Shown: one piece after another, positions 16,199-24,053 of the stretch
Layout: each line of letters starts with the position of its first letter
Position numbering within the stretch: position 1 is the stretch's first letter
Assembly (NCBI RefSeq): GCF_020480685.1
Contig: NZ_JAJAFU010000025.1
Location: 1 to 34,944, forward strand
Length of the DNA: 34,944 bases
Direction: 5' to 3'
Source of the DNA: Deferrivibrio essentukiensis
GTDB taxonomy: Bacteria; Chrysiogenota; Deferribacteres; Deferribacterales; Deferrivibrionaceae
The notes under the pieces: model-generated
The model's database searches: none
What the model was told of the DNA's origin: nothing
Seen by the model: only the letters and a program-made list of their open reading frames with translations
Program-made: the position numbers and the translations under genes

Positions 16199-17038
16199 TT
16201 ATATGTTCAATTTTATTATGAAGGCACCTATAGATATAATTATTGCCCCTACAATTCGTTTCAAATACAATTTTTCCTTTAAAAAGTAGATTCCAAGCAA
16301 GACTCCAAAAACAGCGTTAATTTGACGTAAAGATGTAGCATAAGAAACATTCATATATACAAGCCCTAATCTATAACTCAAAAACGACAAGAATATTATC
16401 ACCCCACCAATTAAAACATATATTTTATTTTTATCAAATTCTTCTAAATGATTCTTATATTTTAATTTCGCCTGAATTGTCAAAAACATCGTCATAAAAA
16501 CAACAAGTGAGTAAACATATAATATGAAATTACTATTAGATACACCAAACTTATCAACAATAGCCCCAAAAGAGTAAAATACTGCTGACAAGATTGCAAA
16601 TATTATTCCTTTTGTATCAAGGCTAACTTTCATTTTGGTGGAATGCATTATCATCACACCAATAAGTATTATTAATATTCCAAATAACCCAAAAAATGAA
16701 ATTTCTTCACCTATAAAAAACTTAGCCCATATAACAACGAGAAGTGGGGATGCGGTTGTTATTGGATATACAAGAGATGCATCTGTTAAGTTATAACTAG
16801 TTGATAAACATAGATGATACAGTGTAAAACAAATAGCAGCTAAAAGCCCTAAAAATATTGTTCTTAAATCAAACATTAAACTGTTTTTGAAAAAAAATAC
16901 GGTAATTATTGTAAAAATAAAAAGGTTTACCAGATGCATCTGGTAATTAAATATGTATTTATTATTAGATTTTTTTAATAGAATATTCCAACAAGAGTGG
17001 GTGAAGGCACTAAAGATGACTAATATAAATCCAATCAT
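16199..17038 (-). CDS. EamA/DMT-family transporter
   Basis: Inner-membrane carrier of the drug/metabolite transporter superfamily. The 279 residues form about ten hydrophobic helices in two EamA repeats, with conserved patterns such as ASLVYPITTASPLLVVIWAKFFIGEE in the first half and YATSLRQINAVFGVLLGIYFLKEKL in the second. The substrate cannot be told from sequence; family members export amino acids, nucleotides or other metabolites. It is a single gene on the minus strand, followed 28 nt after its stop by the GGA-hairpin element that would terminate it. Confidence 0.85.
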   Translation of the reverse strand: MIGFILVIFSAFTHSCWNILLKKSNNKYIFNYQMHLVNLFIFTIITVFFFKNSLMFDLRTIFLGLLAAICFTLYHLCLSTSYNLTDASLVYPITTASPLLVVIWAKFFIGEEISFFGLFGILIILIGVMIMHSTKMKVSLDTKGIIFAILSAVFYSFGAIVDKFGVSNSNFILYVYSLVVFMTMFLTIQAKLKYKNHLEEFDKNKIYVLIGGVIIFLSFLSYRLGLVYMNVSYATSLRQINAVFGVLLGIYFLKEKLYLKRIVGAIIISIGAFIIKLNI

Positions 17039-17308
17039 AGTTATTTTTAATAATTCTGATTTAATTATAAATCAAGCACTATATTCAAAAAACGTTTATT
17101 TATCATATCGTCGTTATATAACTAATCTTCCAAATCAATAAAATTTACAAATAGCCTTTATTTACTAATTAAATTAAGGATATAACATACAAAAAATTAC
17201 ATTATTTTGTATACAATATACAATAAAATCGTTGACAATAGAAAATTATAATGCTAAAAAATAAACAACGGTTTAAAAAATAAGAACACTAATTCCAAGG
17301 AGGTTTAT
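17039..17308 (+). promoter_or_regulatory. Upstream region of gltA: promoter and palindromic operator
   Basis: TTGACA (17232-17237), 17 nt, and TAAAAA (17255-17260) preceded by TGC make an extended -10 promoter. About 16 nt upstream of the -35, TTGTATACAA (17207-17216) is a perfect 10-bp palindrome, extended by imperfect pairing to 17203-17220, a plausible operator. Predicted transcripts have a 5' leader of about 40 nt; AAGGAGG lies at 17298-17304, just before the gene. The rest of the gap (17039-17200) holds only AT-rich sequence and the eamA upstream region. Confidence 0.6.
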
Positions 17309-18622
17309 ATGTCATTAAAGGAAGTATTAGCCAAGAAGATTGAAGCACACAGACCTAGAACTACCAGACTTGTTAAAGAATATGGTGATGTTAAGGTTGG
17401 AGAGGTTACAATTTCGCAAGTTATTGGTGGGATGAGAGGAATAAAATCATTAGTTACAGATATTTCTTACCTTGACCCTATGGAAGGTATTCGTTTTAGA
17501 GGGATGACTATTCCTGAGACTTTTGCAGCTTTGCCAAAAGTGCCTGGTTCAGAATATCCTTACGTAGAGGGTTTTTGGTGGTTGCTTCTCACTGGTGATG
17601 TTCCTACAATGGAGCAAACTCTTGAAGTAGTAGCTGACTGGAAAGCTCGCTCACAAGTTCCTGAATATGTTTGGGACATTTTAAGAACTATGCCAAGAGA
17701 TACTCACCCAATGACTATGTTCTCAGCGGCAATTCTTGCTATGCAGAGAGAGTCTATTTTTGCTAAAAACTATGCAGCAGGTAAATTCAACAAGATGACT
17801 TGTTGGGAAGATATGTATGAAGATTGTAACAATCTTCTTGCAAAATTACCAACAATCGCTGCTTATATCTACAGAATGAAGTATAAGGGAGATACTCCAA
17901 TTGCTCCAAATCCTGAGCTTGACTGGGGTGGAAACTTTGCTCACATGATGGGCATCGGCAAACCTTATGATGATGTTGCAAGAATGTATTTCATTCTTCA
18001 CTCTGACCACGAATCTGGAAACGTATCAGCTCATACAACTCACCTTGTTGCATCAGCTCTTTCTGATGCTTACTACTCACTTTCAGCCGGTATTAACGGC
18101 CTTGCAGGTCCACTTCATGGTCTTGCTAACCAAGAAGTACTTGCTTGGACACAAAACTTTATGCAAAAACTTGGTGGTAAACTTCCTACTAAAGAAGAGT
18201 TGGAAAAAGCTCTTTGGGATACACTTAATTCAGGTCAGGTTATTCCTGGATACGGTCACGCTGTTCTTAGAAAAACTGACCCAAGATATACTTCACAAAG
18301 AGAATTCTGTCTTAAGACTCCTGGGCTTAAGGACTACCCATTATTCCAGCTTGTTAGCATGATTTATGAAGTAGCTCCAAAAGTTCTTATGGAGCATGGT
18401 AAAGCTAAAAATCCATGGCCAAACGTTGACGCTCAGTCTGGTGTTATTCAGTGGTACTACGGTGTTACTGAGTACGATTTCTACACTGTATTGTTTGGTG
18501 TTGGTCGTGCCCTTGGTGTTCTTGCTAACATTACTTGGGACAGAGCTCTTGGTTATCCTATTGAAAGACCAAAATCTGTTACTACTGATATGCTTGAAGA
18601 AATCGCAGGAATTAAAAAGTAA
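17309..18622 (+). CDS. gltA: Citrate synthase, mitochondrial-like type
   Basis: Condenses acetyl-CoA and oxaloacetate to citrate. The 437-residue sequence is of the eukaryotic/mitochondrial-like class, recognised by RFRGMTIPE, HSDHESGNVSAHT, GPLHGLANQEVL and YGHAVLRKTDPR. Catalytic residues are H270, H317 and D374. Codon choice differs from neighbours, with strong preference for GCT, GGT, CTT, GTT and AAC, as in highly expressed genes. It is monocistronic between a strong promoter and a strong terminator. In related anaerobes this enzyme can run in reverse in the TCA cycle; no ATP-citrate lyase gene is visible in this window, which says nothing about the rest of the genome. Confidence 0.95.
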   Translation: MSLKEVLAKKIEAHRPRTTRLVKEYGDVKVGEVTISQVIGGMRGIKSLVTDISYLDPMEGIRFRGMTIPETFAALPKVPGSEYPYVEGFWWLLLTGDVPTMEQTLEVVADWKARSQVPEYVWDILRTMPRDTHPMTMFSAAILAMQRESIFAKNYAAGKFNKMTCWEDMYEDCNNLLAKLPTIAAYIYRMKYKGDTPIAPNPELDWGGNFAHMMGIGKPYDDVARMYFILHSDHESGNVSAHTTHLVASALSDAYYSLSAGINGLAGPLHGLANQEVLAWTQNFMQKLGGKLPTKEELEKALWDTLNSGQVIPGYGHAVLRKTDPRYTSQREFCLKTPGLKDYPLFQLVSMIYEVAPKVLMEHGKAKNPWPNVDAQSGVIQWYYGVTEYDFYTVLFGVGRALGVLANITWDRALGYPIERPKSVTTDMLEEIAGIKK

Positions 18623-18628
18623 TATATT

Positions 18629-18653
18629 AAAGGCCCCTTATGGGGCCTTTTTT
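18629..18653 (+). terminator. gltA terminator
   Basis: AAAGGCCCC (18629-18637), loop TTAT and GGGGCCTTT (18642-18650) form a 9-bp GC-rich hairpin whose arm merges into the T-run ending at 18653. Confidence 0.92.
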
Positions 18654-18951
18654 AATTTGTACAATTTGTTAATTTTATACTTTGATATATCACTATTTTT
18701 AACAAGCGCTTAGTACTATAACTATTTTAGCCTTATAATACCCTAAATATTTTAGAGTAATCAATATAATATCCATACCAACAATTTGAAAACTATTTAT
18801 AACAGGTGAAATTACACAAGGTACAGAGAAAGTAAATCAAATAAAATCAGAGCTAAACTATGGTTATCAGCGGAATTAAAAAAGAAAAATAATATTGCGA
18901 CATAAAGCTACAAAATTGGAATAATGGCAATTTATGCTATCTTAAAAAAAG
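18654..18951. other. 298-bp gap without a supported gene
   Basis: AT-rich sequence between the gltA terminator and the MBL gene. No complete reading frame with a ribosome site was found. On the plus strand about 28 codons (about 18800-18870) translate as LFITGEITQGTEKVNQIKSE and beyond, closed by stops at both sides. It could be a relic of a lost gene, but I cannot assign a family. No tRNA or strong hairpin was seen. Confidence 0.4.
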
Positions 18952-19767
18952 CTATAAAAGCATTCCATCTTTTGCAATAATCGTGTTTGGGCATATTTTC
19001 AGTGCCAACAAATGCATCTTTTCAAGCTCTTTATCTGTATATTCTGGATTATGGTGAAATAATACCAAACTCTTTACATTTGCTTTCTTGGCTATTTCAC
19101 AACCCTTTACATATGTAGAGTGCCCCCATCCTTTCTTAGACACACCATCAATTAAACCTTCATAATCATCGGGGAAATATGTGGTATCAAATATTAAATA
19201 ATCAGCTCTCCTTGCAAACTCTATTAGACTGTTATCAGACTGATCAGAATGTTCATAGTCTGTTGCATAAATATACCTCTTATCATCAGTATAAATCTTA
19301 TAAACCAATGCACCATTAGGATGATTTCCAGCCATATATTCTATATCAATACCTTCAAAGGAAAATTTTTTCTGATTCGAAACCAACTTGAGGCTCAATT
19401 TAGCATTAAATACTTCTATCCCAACAGGAAAAAATGGTTTTTTATAAATATTTGACAAGAATTCATCTATCCCTTTAAAGCCATATTTTTCACTAACATA
19501 AAAATTAATTTTAACGTCCTTATAAAATAATGGTTTAAACCCTAATATGCCGATCAAATGATCCCAATGTAAATGTGAAAAGAAAATATTAAACTCAGTG
19601 ATTCCGTCCAAGTCCTGCTTTGTTAAGCTCTGAACACCCGTCCCCATATCAAATAAAACAGCTCTATCACCTAAAGTTGCAATGAGTGATGATGTGTATG
19701 ATCCATATTTATTAAACTCTACACCATACACACTGTTAGTACCACGACAACCTAAGATTTTTAGCAC
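18952..19767 (-). CDS. Metallo-beta-lactamase-fold hydrolase
   Basis: Predicted cytoplasmic dinuclear-metal hydrolase of 271 residues. The metal-binding set is complete: HLHWDH (H65, H67, D69, H70), H149 in GNHPNGA, D170 in ATDYEH and H238/H239 in FHHNP, with GHST at about 215-218. The pattern is like MBL-fold phosphodiesterases found alone or fused to response regulators. It overlaps the preceding RsbW-like gene by 7 nt, so the two probably form one signalling unit. The substrate is unknown; cyclic nucleotide or another phosphodiester is a guess from the subfamily. Confidence 0.82.
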   Translation of the reverse strand: MLKILGCRGTNSVYGVEFNKYGSYTSSLIATLGDRAVLFDMGTGVQSLTKQDLDGITEFNIFFSHLHWDHLIGILGFKPLFYKDVKINFYVSEKYGFKGIDEFLSNIYKKPFFPVGIEVFNAKLSLKLVSNQKKFSFEGIDIEYMAGNHPNGALVYKIYTDDKRYIYATDYEHSDQSDNSLIEFARRADYLIFDTTYFPDDYEGLIDGVSKKGWGHSTYVKGCEIAKKANVKSLVLFHHNPEYTDKELEKMHLLALKICPNTIIAKDGMLL

Positions 19768-20570
19768 TTAAACCTCTTGTAAAGTTTAACTGAATTCCCT
19801 TTTTCATTGTATTCTATTTCATCAAAATACATCTTAGCTATCATTATTCCTCTGCCATGTAACTTTAATAAATCATCTTCATTCTTTTCACTTGCTTTTT
19901 TCACATTAAAACCTTTACCCATATCTGTAACTCTTACTTCAAAATATTCATTATTGTAAAAGATATTAACGGTAACATATCTTTTAGAAAATTCATCCCT
20001 TTGAAGTCTCTCATTTAGCATATCCGTATAAGTCCCTTTTTCCGTACTTTCAAACTTTTCATCACCGGTTATTTCAAGGTTACCATGCTCAATCCCGTTA
20101 GTAATGATTTCAGATAGTCCTATCCTAAGCTTTTGAATGTCTGAAATACTACAAAAGCAACTCAATTCTTTTGTAATATTGTAAACAATTTTATCTACTT
20201 CAAAGATATTGTTACGTATAATAAATTCTTTATGAATAAATTTTGGGTAAAATCCATCTGAAAAAAAACCAATCTTACCACCATGATAAATAGTATCTAT
20301 CAACATTCTAAACTGAATGATGTCAAATGATTCACTTAGTTCATACACACATTTTTTAGATTCCTTTTGTCCAATAATGACAATAGGCAATTCACCACAA
20401 TCAAACTTTTGTTCAGAATCCGCAACATCAGTAATATAAAAAATAAAGCCATAGTCGATTTCGCAGGGGTTATCTACAAAATTCACACAATCAATCTCTT
20501 CAAGTTCACTATACTTTTGAACTTTTTGAAGTATGTTGTAATTTTCAATAAAACATGCTATTTTTTTCAT
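19761..20570 (-). CDS. Pseudo-receiver plus RsbW-like HATPase regulator
   Basis: A 269-residue protein with two parts. Residues 1-100 look like a degenerate receiver-type fold (ACFIENYNILQKVQKY, FIFYITD, PIVIIGQKES) without a clear phospho-acceptor Asp. Residues about 118-268 form a GHKL ATPase of the anti-sigma/serine kinase type: N-box ELIITNGIEHGN-like (E154, N158), G1 DMGKGF (216-221) and G2 HGRGIMIAK (238-246). No transmembrane or His-kinase dimerisation segment is present. It likely acts as a partner-switching kinase or anti-sigma factor; no STAS or sigma gene is adjacent. First gene of a pair with the MBL protein. Confidence 0.75.
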   Translation of the reverse strand: MKKIACFIENYNILQKVQKYSELEEIDCVNFVDNPCEIDYGFIFYITDVADSEQKFDCGELPIVIIGQKESKKCVYELSESFDIIQFRMLIDTIYHGGKIGFFSDGFYPKFIHKEFIIRNNIFEVDKIVYNITKELSCFCSISDIQKLRIGLSEIITNGIEHGNLEITGDEKFESTEKGTYTDMLNERLQRDEFSKRYVTVNIFYNNEYFEVRVTDMGKGFNVKKASEKNEDDLLKLHGRGIMIAKMYFDEIEYNEKGNSVKLYKRFKC

Positions 20571-20644
20571 ATGTAAATTATAACATAAATTTTAACAAAA
20601 TAAACTTTTTTTTGAATTTTATATTAAAGAATTAAGGAGGGCAT

Positions 20645-22066
20645 ATGTTACCAAAAGAAATCTTTAGACAGTATGACATAAGAGGTATTGTACCAAAAAC
20701 TTTTAACCAAGAAATAGCTTGCAATATTGCTAATGTTTTTGGCTATCAAATAAAGGAAAAACTACAAAAAAATAATCCGGTCGTATCTGTTGGAAGGGAT
20801 GTTAGAATATCTTCTGACGATATATTCAAAGGTGTTTTAAAAGGGCTAAATGATGCAGGCTGTAATGTTATAGAGCTCGGACACTGCCCTACCCCTGTAA
20901 CCTATTTTAGCGCATTTCATCTCAAAACAGATGCTTTTTTAATGATTACAGGGAGTCACAACCCGTCTGATTATAACGGAATGAAGCTTGGTATAGGCAA
21001 ATCTACTTACCACTCTGAGCTTATCACTTCCATGTATGAAGATTTTTTAAAATATGGATACAGAGAAGAAAAAGAGAAAGGTAGCCATTCAACTTATGAC
21101 ATAAAGCGGGAATATATAAAGTGGACTTTAGAGCATTTTAAAACTTTGAAAGAAAAAATTAACAATATTGACAGAAAAATAACTATCGTCCTTGATGCAG
21201 GTAACGGAGTAGCCTCAGATGTGGCTCCAGAGATTTTCAAAAACTTAGGAGTAAATGTTGTTGAGTTATATTGTGAATATGATGGTAACTTTCCAAATCA
21301 TCATCCAGACCCAACTGTTGAAGAAAACTTAAAAGATGCAAAAGATAAGATAAAAGTAACAAATGCAGACTTTGCTGTTGCTTATGATGGGGATGCCGAT
21401 AGAATTGGGGTTGTTGATAATGAGCAAAATGTAATCTGGGGGGATATGCTCATACTTATTCTCGCCAGAGAGATTGCTAAAACTATAAAAAGACCTACAA
21501 TTATTGCCGATGTAAAGGCATCTCAGGTATTATTTGATGAGCTAAAAAAAGATGGCATAAATGCAATAATGTGGAAAACCGGACATTCCCTGATAAAGTC
21601 AAAATTAAAAGAAACAAATGCTGAGCTTGCCGGAGAAATGAGTGGTCACATATTTTTTGCGGACAGATATTTCGGATATGATGATGCAATCTACTCATCA
21701 GTAAGATTTTTAGAATCTTATGTAAATGAACTAATATCAGGCAAAATAACAAAAGTGTCAGACCTTTTAAGAAATGTTCCAAAAGTGTATAATACTCCGG
21801 AAATAAGGTTTGAATGTGAAGAATCAAGAAAATTTGAAATAGTTGAAAATTTGGCTAAAAAGTTTGACGAATATAAAAAGAACAATAAGTTTGGAGTAAA
21901 AGATATTATTACAATTGACGGTATTAGAGTTATTTTTGAAAAAGGTTGGGGGCTATTAAGAGCAAGCAATACACAACCTGTATTAGTAATGAGGTTTGAA
22001 GCCACCGATTTAAATTCTATGAATAGCTATAAAGATATTTTTGAAAAAGAACTAAATTCACTTTAA
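20645..22066 (+). CDS. Phosphomannomutase/phosphoglucomutase
   Basis: Interconverts hexose 1- and 6-phosphates for cell-surface polysaccharide or glycogen precursors. The 473-residue alpha-D-phosphohexomutase begins IFRQYDIRG, carries the phospho-serine loop TGSHNPSDYNG (S104), the Mg site DGDADR at about 248-253, the sugar-specificity loop GEMSGHIFF and a C-terminal phosphate-binding RASNTQP. This pattern is AlgC/ManB-like. AAGGAGG (20634-20640) lies 4 nt before the ATG. It is a single gene divergent from the RsbW-like gene and ends at a bidirectional terminator. Confidence 0.93.
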   Translation: MLPKEIFRQYDIRGIVPKTFNQEIACNIANVFGYQIKEKLQKNNPVVSVGRDVRISSDDIFKGVLKGLNDAGCNVIELGHCPTPVTYFSAFHLKTDAFLMITGSHNPSDYNGMKLGIGKSTYHSELITSMYEDFLKYGYREEKEKGSHSTYDIKREYIKWTLEHFKTLKEKINNIDRKITIVLDAGNGVASDVAPEIFKNLGVNVVELYCEYDGNFPNHHPDPTVEENLKDAKDKIKVTNADFAVAYDGDADRIGVVDNEQNVIWGDMLILILAREIAKTIKRPTIIADVKASQVLFDELKKDGINAIMWKTGHSLIKSKLKETNAELAGEMSGHIFFADRYFGYDDAIYSSVRFLESYVNELISGKITKVSDLLRNVPKVYNTPEIRFECEESRKFEIVENLAKKFDEYKKNNKFGVKDIITIDGIRVIFEKGWGLLRASNTQPVLVMRFEATDLNSMNSYKDIFEKELNSL

Positions 22067-22069
22067 AGA

Positions 22070-22096
22070 AAAAGGGCAGTAAAACTGCCCTTTTTT
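22070..22096. terminator. Bidirectional terminator between pmm-like gene and pckA
   Basis: GGGCAG (22074-22079), loop TAAAA and CTGCCC (22085-22090) have A-rich sequence to the left and T6 to the right (22091-22096), so the hairpin works for both converging genes. The pckA stop codon overlaps the T-run. Confidence 0.9.
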
Positions 22097-23675
22097 ATAT
22101 ATTAGGTCCACCTTTAGCAATATCTGTTTTATCATCAGATTGAAATTTTTTGAAATTCTCTACAAAGTTTTTAGCTAAATTTTTTAGACTTTCATTGTAC
22201 TTATCTTTATCTTCCCAAGCAAGCTCAGGATGTACAACATTTTCAGGAATACCAGGGATTTCTTTTGGTATGCCAAAGCCAAACACTTCATTTCTTACAA
22301 ATGCTGACTTTTCCAAACTTCCATTTAAAATAGATTTTATAATTGCCCTTGTATGCTTAATTTTAAATCTATCACCTACTCCATACGGCCCGCCGGTAAG
22401 CCCTGTATTTACTAACCAACATGTAACATCATGTTTCGTTATTCTTTCTCCCAAAAGCTCTGCATACCTAAACGGGTGATGTACCATAAAAGGTGCCCCA
22501 AAACATGCACTAAATACCGCCTTAGGCTCTGTAACCCCTTTTTCCGTCCCTGCAACCTTAGCAGTATACCCTGAAACAAAGTGATACATCGCTTGCTCTT
22601 TGCTAAGTTTTGCTACCGGAGGCAATACGCCAAAAGCATCATATGTTAAAAATATAATATTTTTTGGATGTTTACCTTTACCATCTTCTATAATCTTAGG
22701 AAGGTGAGTAATAGGGTAAGAAGCTCTTGTATTTTCAGTGAGAGAATCATCGTCAAGGTCAATTCTCCTTGTTTCAACATCAATTGCAACATTTTCCAAA
22801 ACTGTCCCAAATTTTCTAGTAGTTTCATATATATCAGGCTCAGCTTCTTTAGAAAGATTAATCACCTTTGCATAACATCCACCTTCAATATTGAAAACAC
22901 CGCTATCATTCCAACCGTGTTCATCATCCCCAATCAAATATCTTTCTGGGTCTGTTGAAAGAGTTGTTTTTCCTGTTCCAGATAGTCCAAAAAATAGTGC
23001 TACATCACCATTTTCTCCTACATTGGCTGAACAGTGCATAGACATAATATCTTTTTTAGGTAGCAAGTAATTCATAACTGTAAAAATTGATTTCTTTATT
23101 TCGCCTGCATAGCTTGTACCACCTATCAAGACAAGTTTTTCTTCAAAATTTACTATTATAAATGTCTCAGAGTTTGTTCCATCTTCATCAGGATTAGCAT
23201 GAAATCTTGGCAAATCTATCACGGTAAAATCAGGCTTAAAGTTTTCAAGGTTTTCTTTATTTAATTCTCTTATAAACATATTTCTTGCAAAAAGTGAGTG
23301 CCATGCATACTCGGAAATTACCCTAACCTTAAGCCTTGTTTCTTCATCGCTTCCTGCATAGCAATCTTGAACAAAAATCTCTTTCGTCTGCAAATAAGCC
23401 TTAATCTTGCTGTAGATTTTTTCAAAAGATTCTTTACTTATCGGTTTGTTATCTTTAGACCAATACACATCACTTGTACTAGGTAAATCAACAATATATT
23501 TATCGTTTGCTGACCTTCCAGTATGATGCCCTGTCCTAACTACAACAGGTCCTAAATGGGCAATAATCCCCTCACTCCTTTTGACAATTGCCTCATAAAG
23601 TGCTGGTGTTGTCAAGTTTCTATTAACTTGTGCAACATTTTTAAATCCATAGATATCCAAAATGCTCTCTTTCAT
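22095..23675 (-). CDS. pckA: Phosphoenolpyruvate carboxykinase (ATP)
   Basis: Converts oxaloacetate plus ATP to PEP, CO2 and ADP, the entry to gluconeogenesis. The 526 residues match ATP-type enzymes. Visible motifs are RTGHHTGRS near the N-terminus, the P-loop GLSGTGKTTLS, the kinase-2 metal site GDDEHGW, SGYTAKVAGTE and FGAPFMVHHPFRYAELL. The start is ATG 23675 (MKESILDIYG), with AAGGGGG about 6 nt upstream; a longer frame to 23714 adds 13 unlikely residues. With citrate synthase nearby and a large glutamate dehydrogenase downstream it points to amino-acid or acetate-based carbon flow. Confidence 0.95.
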   Translation of the reverse strand: MKESILDIYGFKNVAQVNRNLTTPALYEAIVKRSEGIIAHLGPVVVRTGHHTGRSANDKYIVDLPSTSDVYWSKDNKPISKESFEKIYSKIKAYLQTKEIFVQDCYAGSDEETRLKVRVISEYAWHSLFARNMFIRELNKENLENFKPDFTVIDLPRFHANPDEDGTNSETFIIVNFEEKLVLIGGTSYAGEIKKSIFTVMNYLLPKKDIMSMHCSANVGENGDVALFFGLSGTGKTTLSTDPERYLIGDDEHGWNDSGVFNIEGGCYAKVINLSKEAEPDIYETTRKFGTVLENVAIDVETRRIDLDDDSLTENTRASYPITHLPKIIEDGKGKHPKNIIFLTYDAFGVLPPVAKLSKEQAMYHFVSGYTAKVAGTEKGVTEPKAVFSACFGAPFMVHHPFRYAELLGERITKHDVTCWLVNTGLTGGPYGVGDRFKIKHTRAIIKSILNGSLEKSAFVRNEVFGFGIPKEIPGIPENVVHPELAWEDKDKYNESLKNLAKNFVENFKKFQSDDKTDIAKGGPNI

Positions 23676-23697
23676 ATATCCCCCTTTTAAAAAACTG

Positions 23698-23732
23698 TTG
23701 AAAAAGCGTGGCATTTTATTATAATTCTTTGA
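23698..23732 (+). promoter_or_regulatory. Promoter of HNH-alaS, apparently giving a leaderless start
   Basis: TTGAAA (23698-23703), 16 nt and TATAAT (23720-23725). Start of transcription 7 nt downstream falls on 23732, the A of the first good ATG of the HNH gene, which has no Shine-Dalgarno. Confidence 0.5.
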
Positions 23733-24037
23733 TGCTTGTAAACAGTTTTTTTATATCTGATATACCCGAATCGGAAATAAAAAAGGAAAAAGACAAAGCC
23801 AGAGCTTTAAGAAAAAAACAATGGTGGAAAAATCAAATATCACAAGGCATTTGTCATTATTGTGGCAGAAAATTTTCACCAGAAGAGTTGACAATGGATC
23901 ATATTGTTCCACTTATACGAGGCGGTAAAACCACTAAAGGAAATGTAGTACCTGCTTGCAAAGAATGTAATAACAAAAAGAAATATATGCTTCCAATTGA
24001 ATGGGCAGAATATCTCGAAAACTTAAAAAACAAATGA
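23732..24037 (+). CDS. HNH endonuclease-domain protein
   Basis: Small 101-residue protein (from ATG 23732) with an HNH nuclease domain: zinc-binding CHYC and CKEC pairs frame DHIVPLIRGG and NVVPAC. The N-terminal third is a basic helical segment (KKEKDKARALRKKQWW). Solitary HNH proteins of this size are common in bacteria and generally uncharacterised; DNA nicking or repair is only suggested by the fold. A GTG at 23708 could extend it by eight codons but lies upstream of the predicted transcription start. It ends 16 nt before alaS, so both probably share a transcript. Confidence 0.8.
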   Translation: MLVNSFFISDIPESEIKKEKDKARALRKKQWWKNQISQGICHYCGRKFSPEELTMDHIVPLIRGGKTTKGNVVPACKECNNKKKYMLPIEWAEYLENLKNK

Positions 24038-24053
24038 ATATATGGGAGAATTT

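Noticed and set aside
16953-17141. Plus-strand 62-codon frame upstream of gltA
   Set aside because: Mostly antisense to the start of the EamA gene, no ribosome site, no recognisable domain.
17967-18713. Long frames in the +1/+2 registers of gltA
   Set aside because: Shadow frames caused by the biased codon use of citrate synthase, Leu-rich and without family resemblance.
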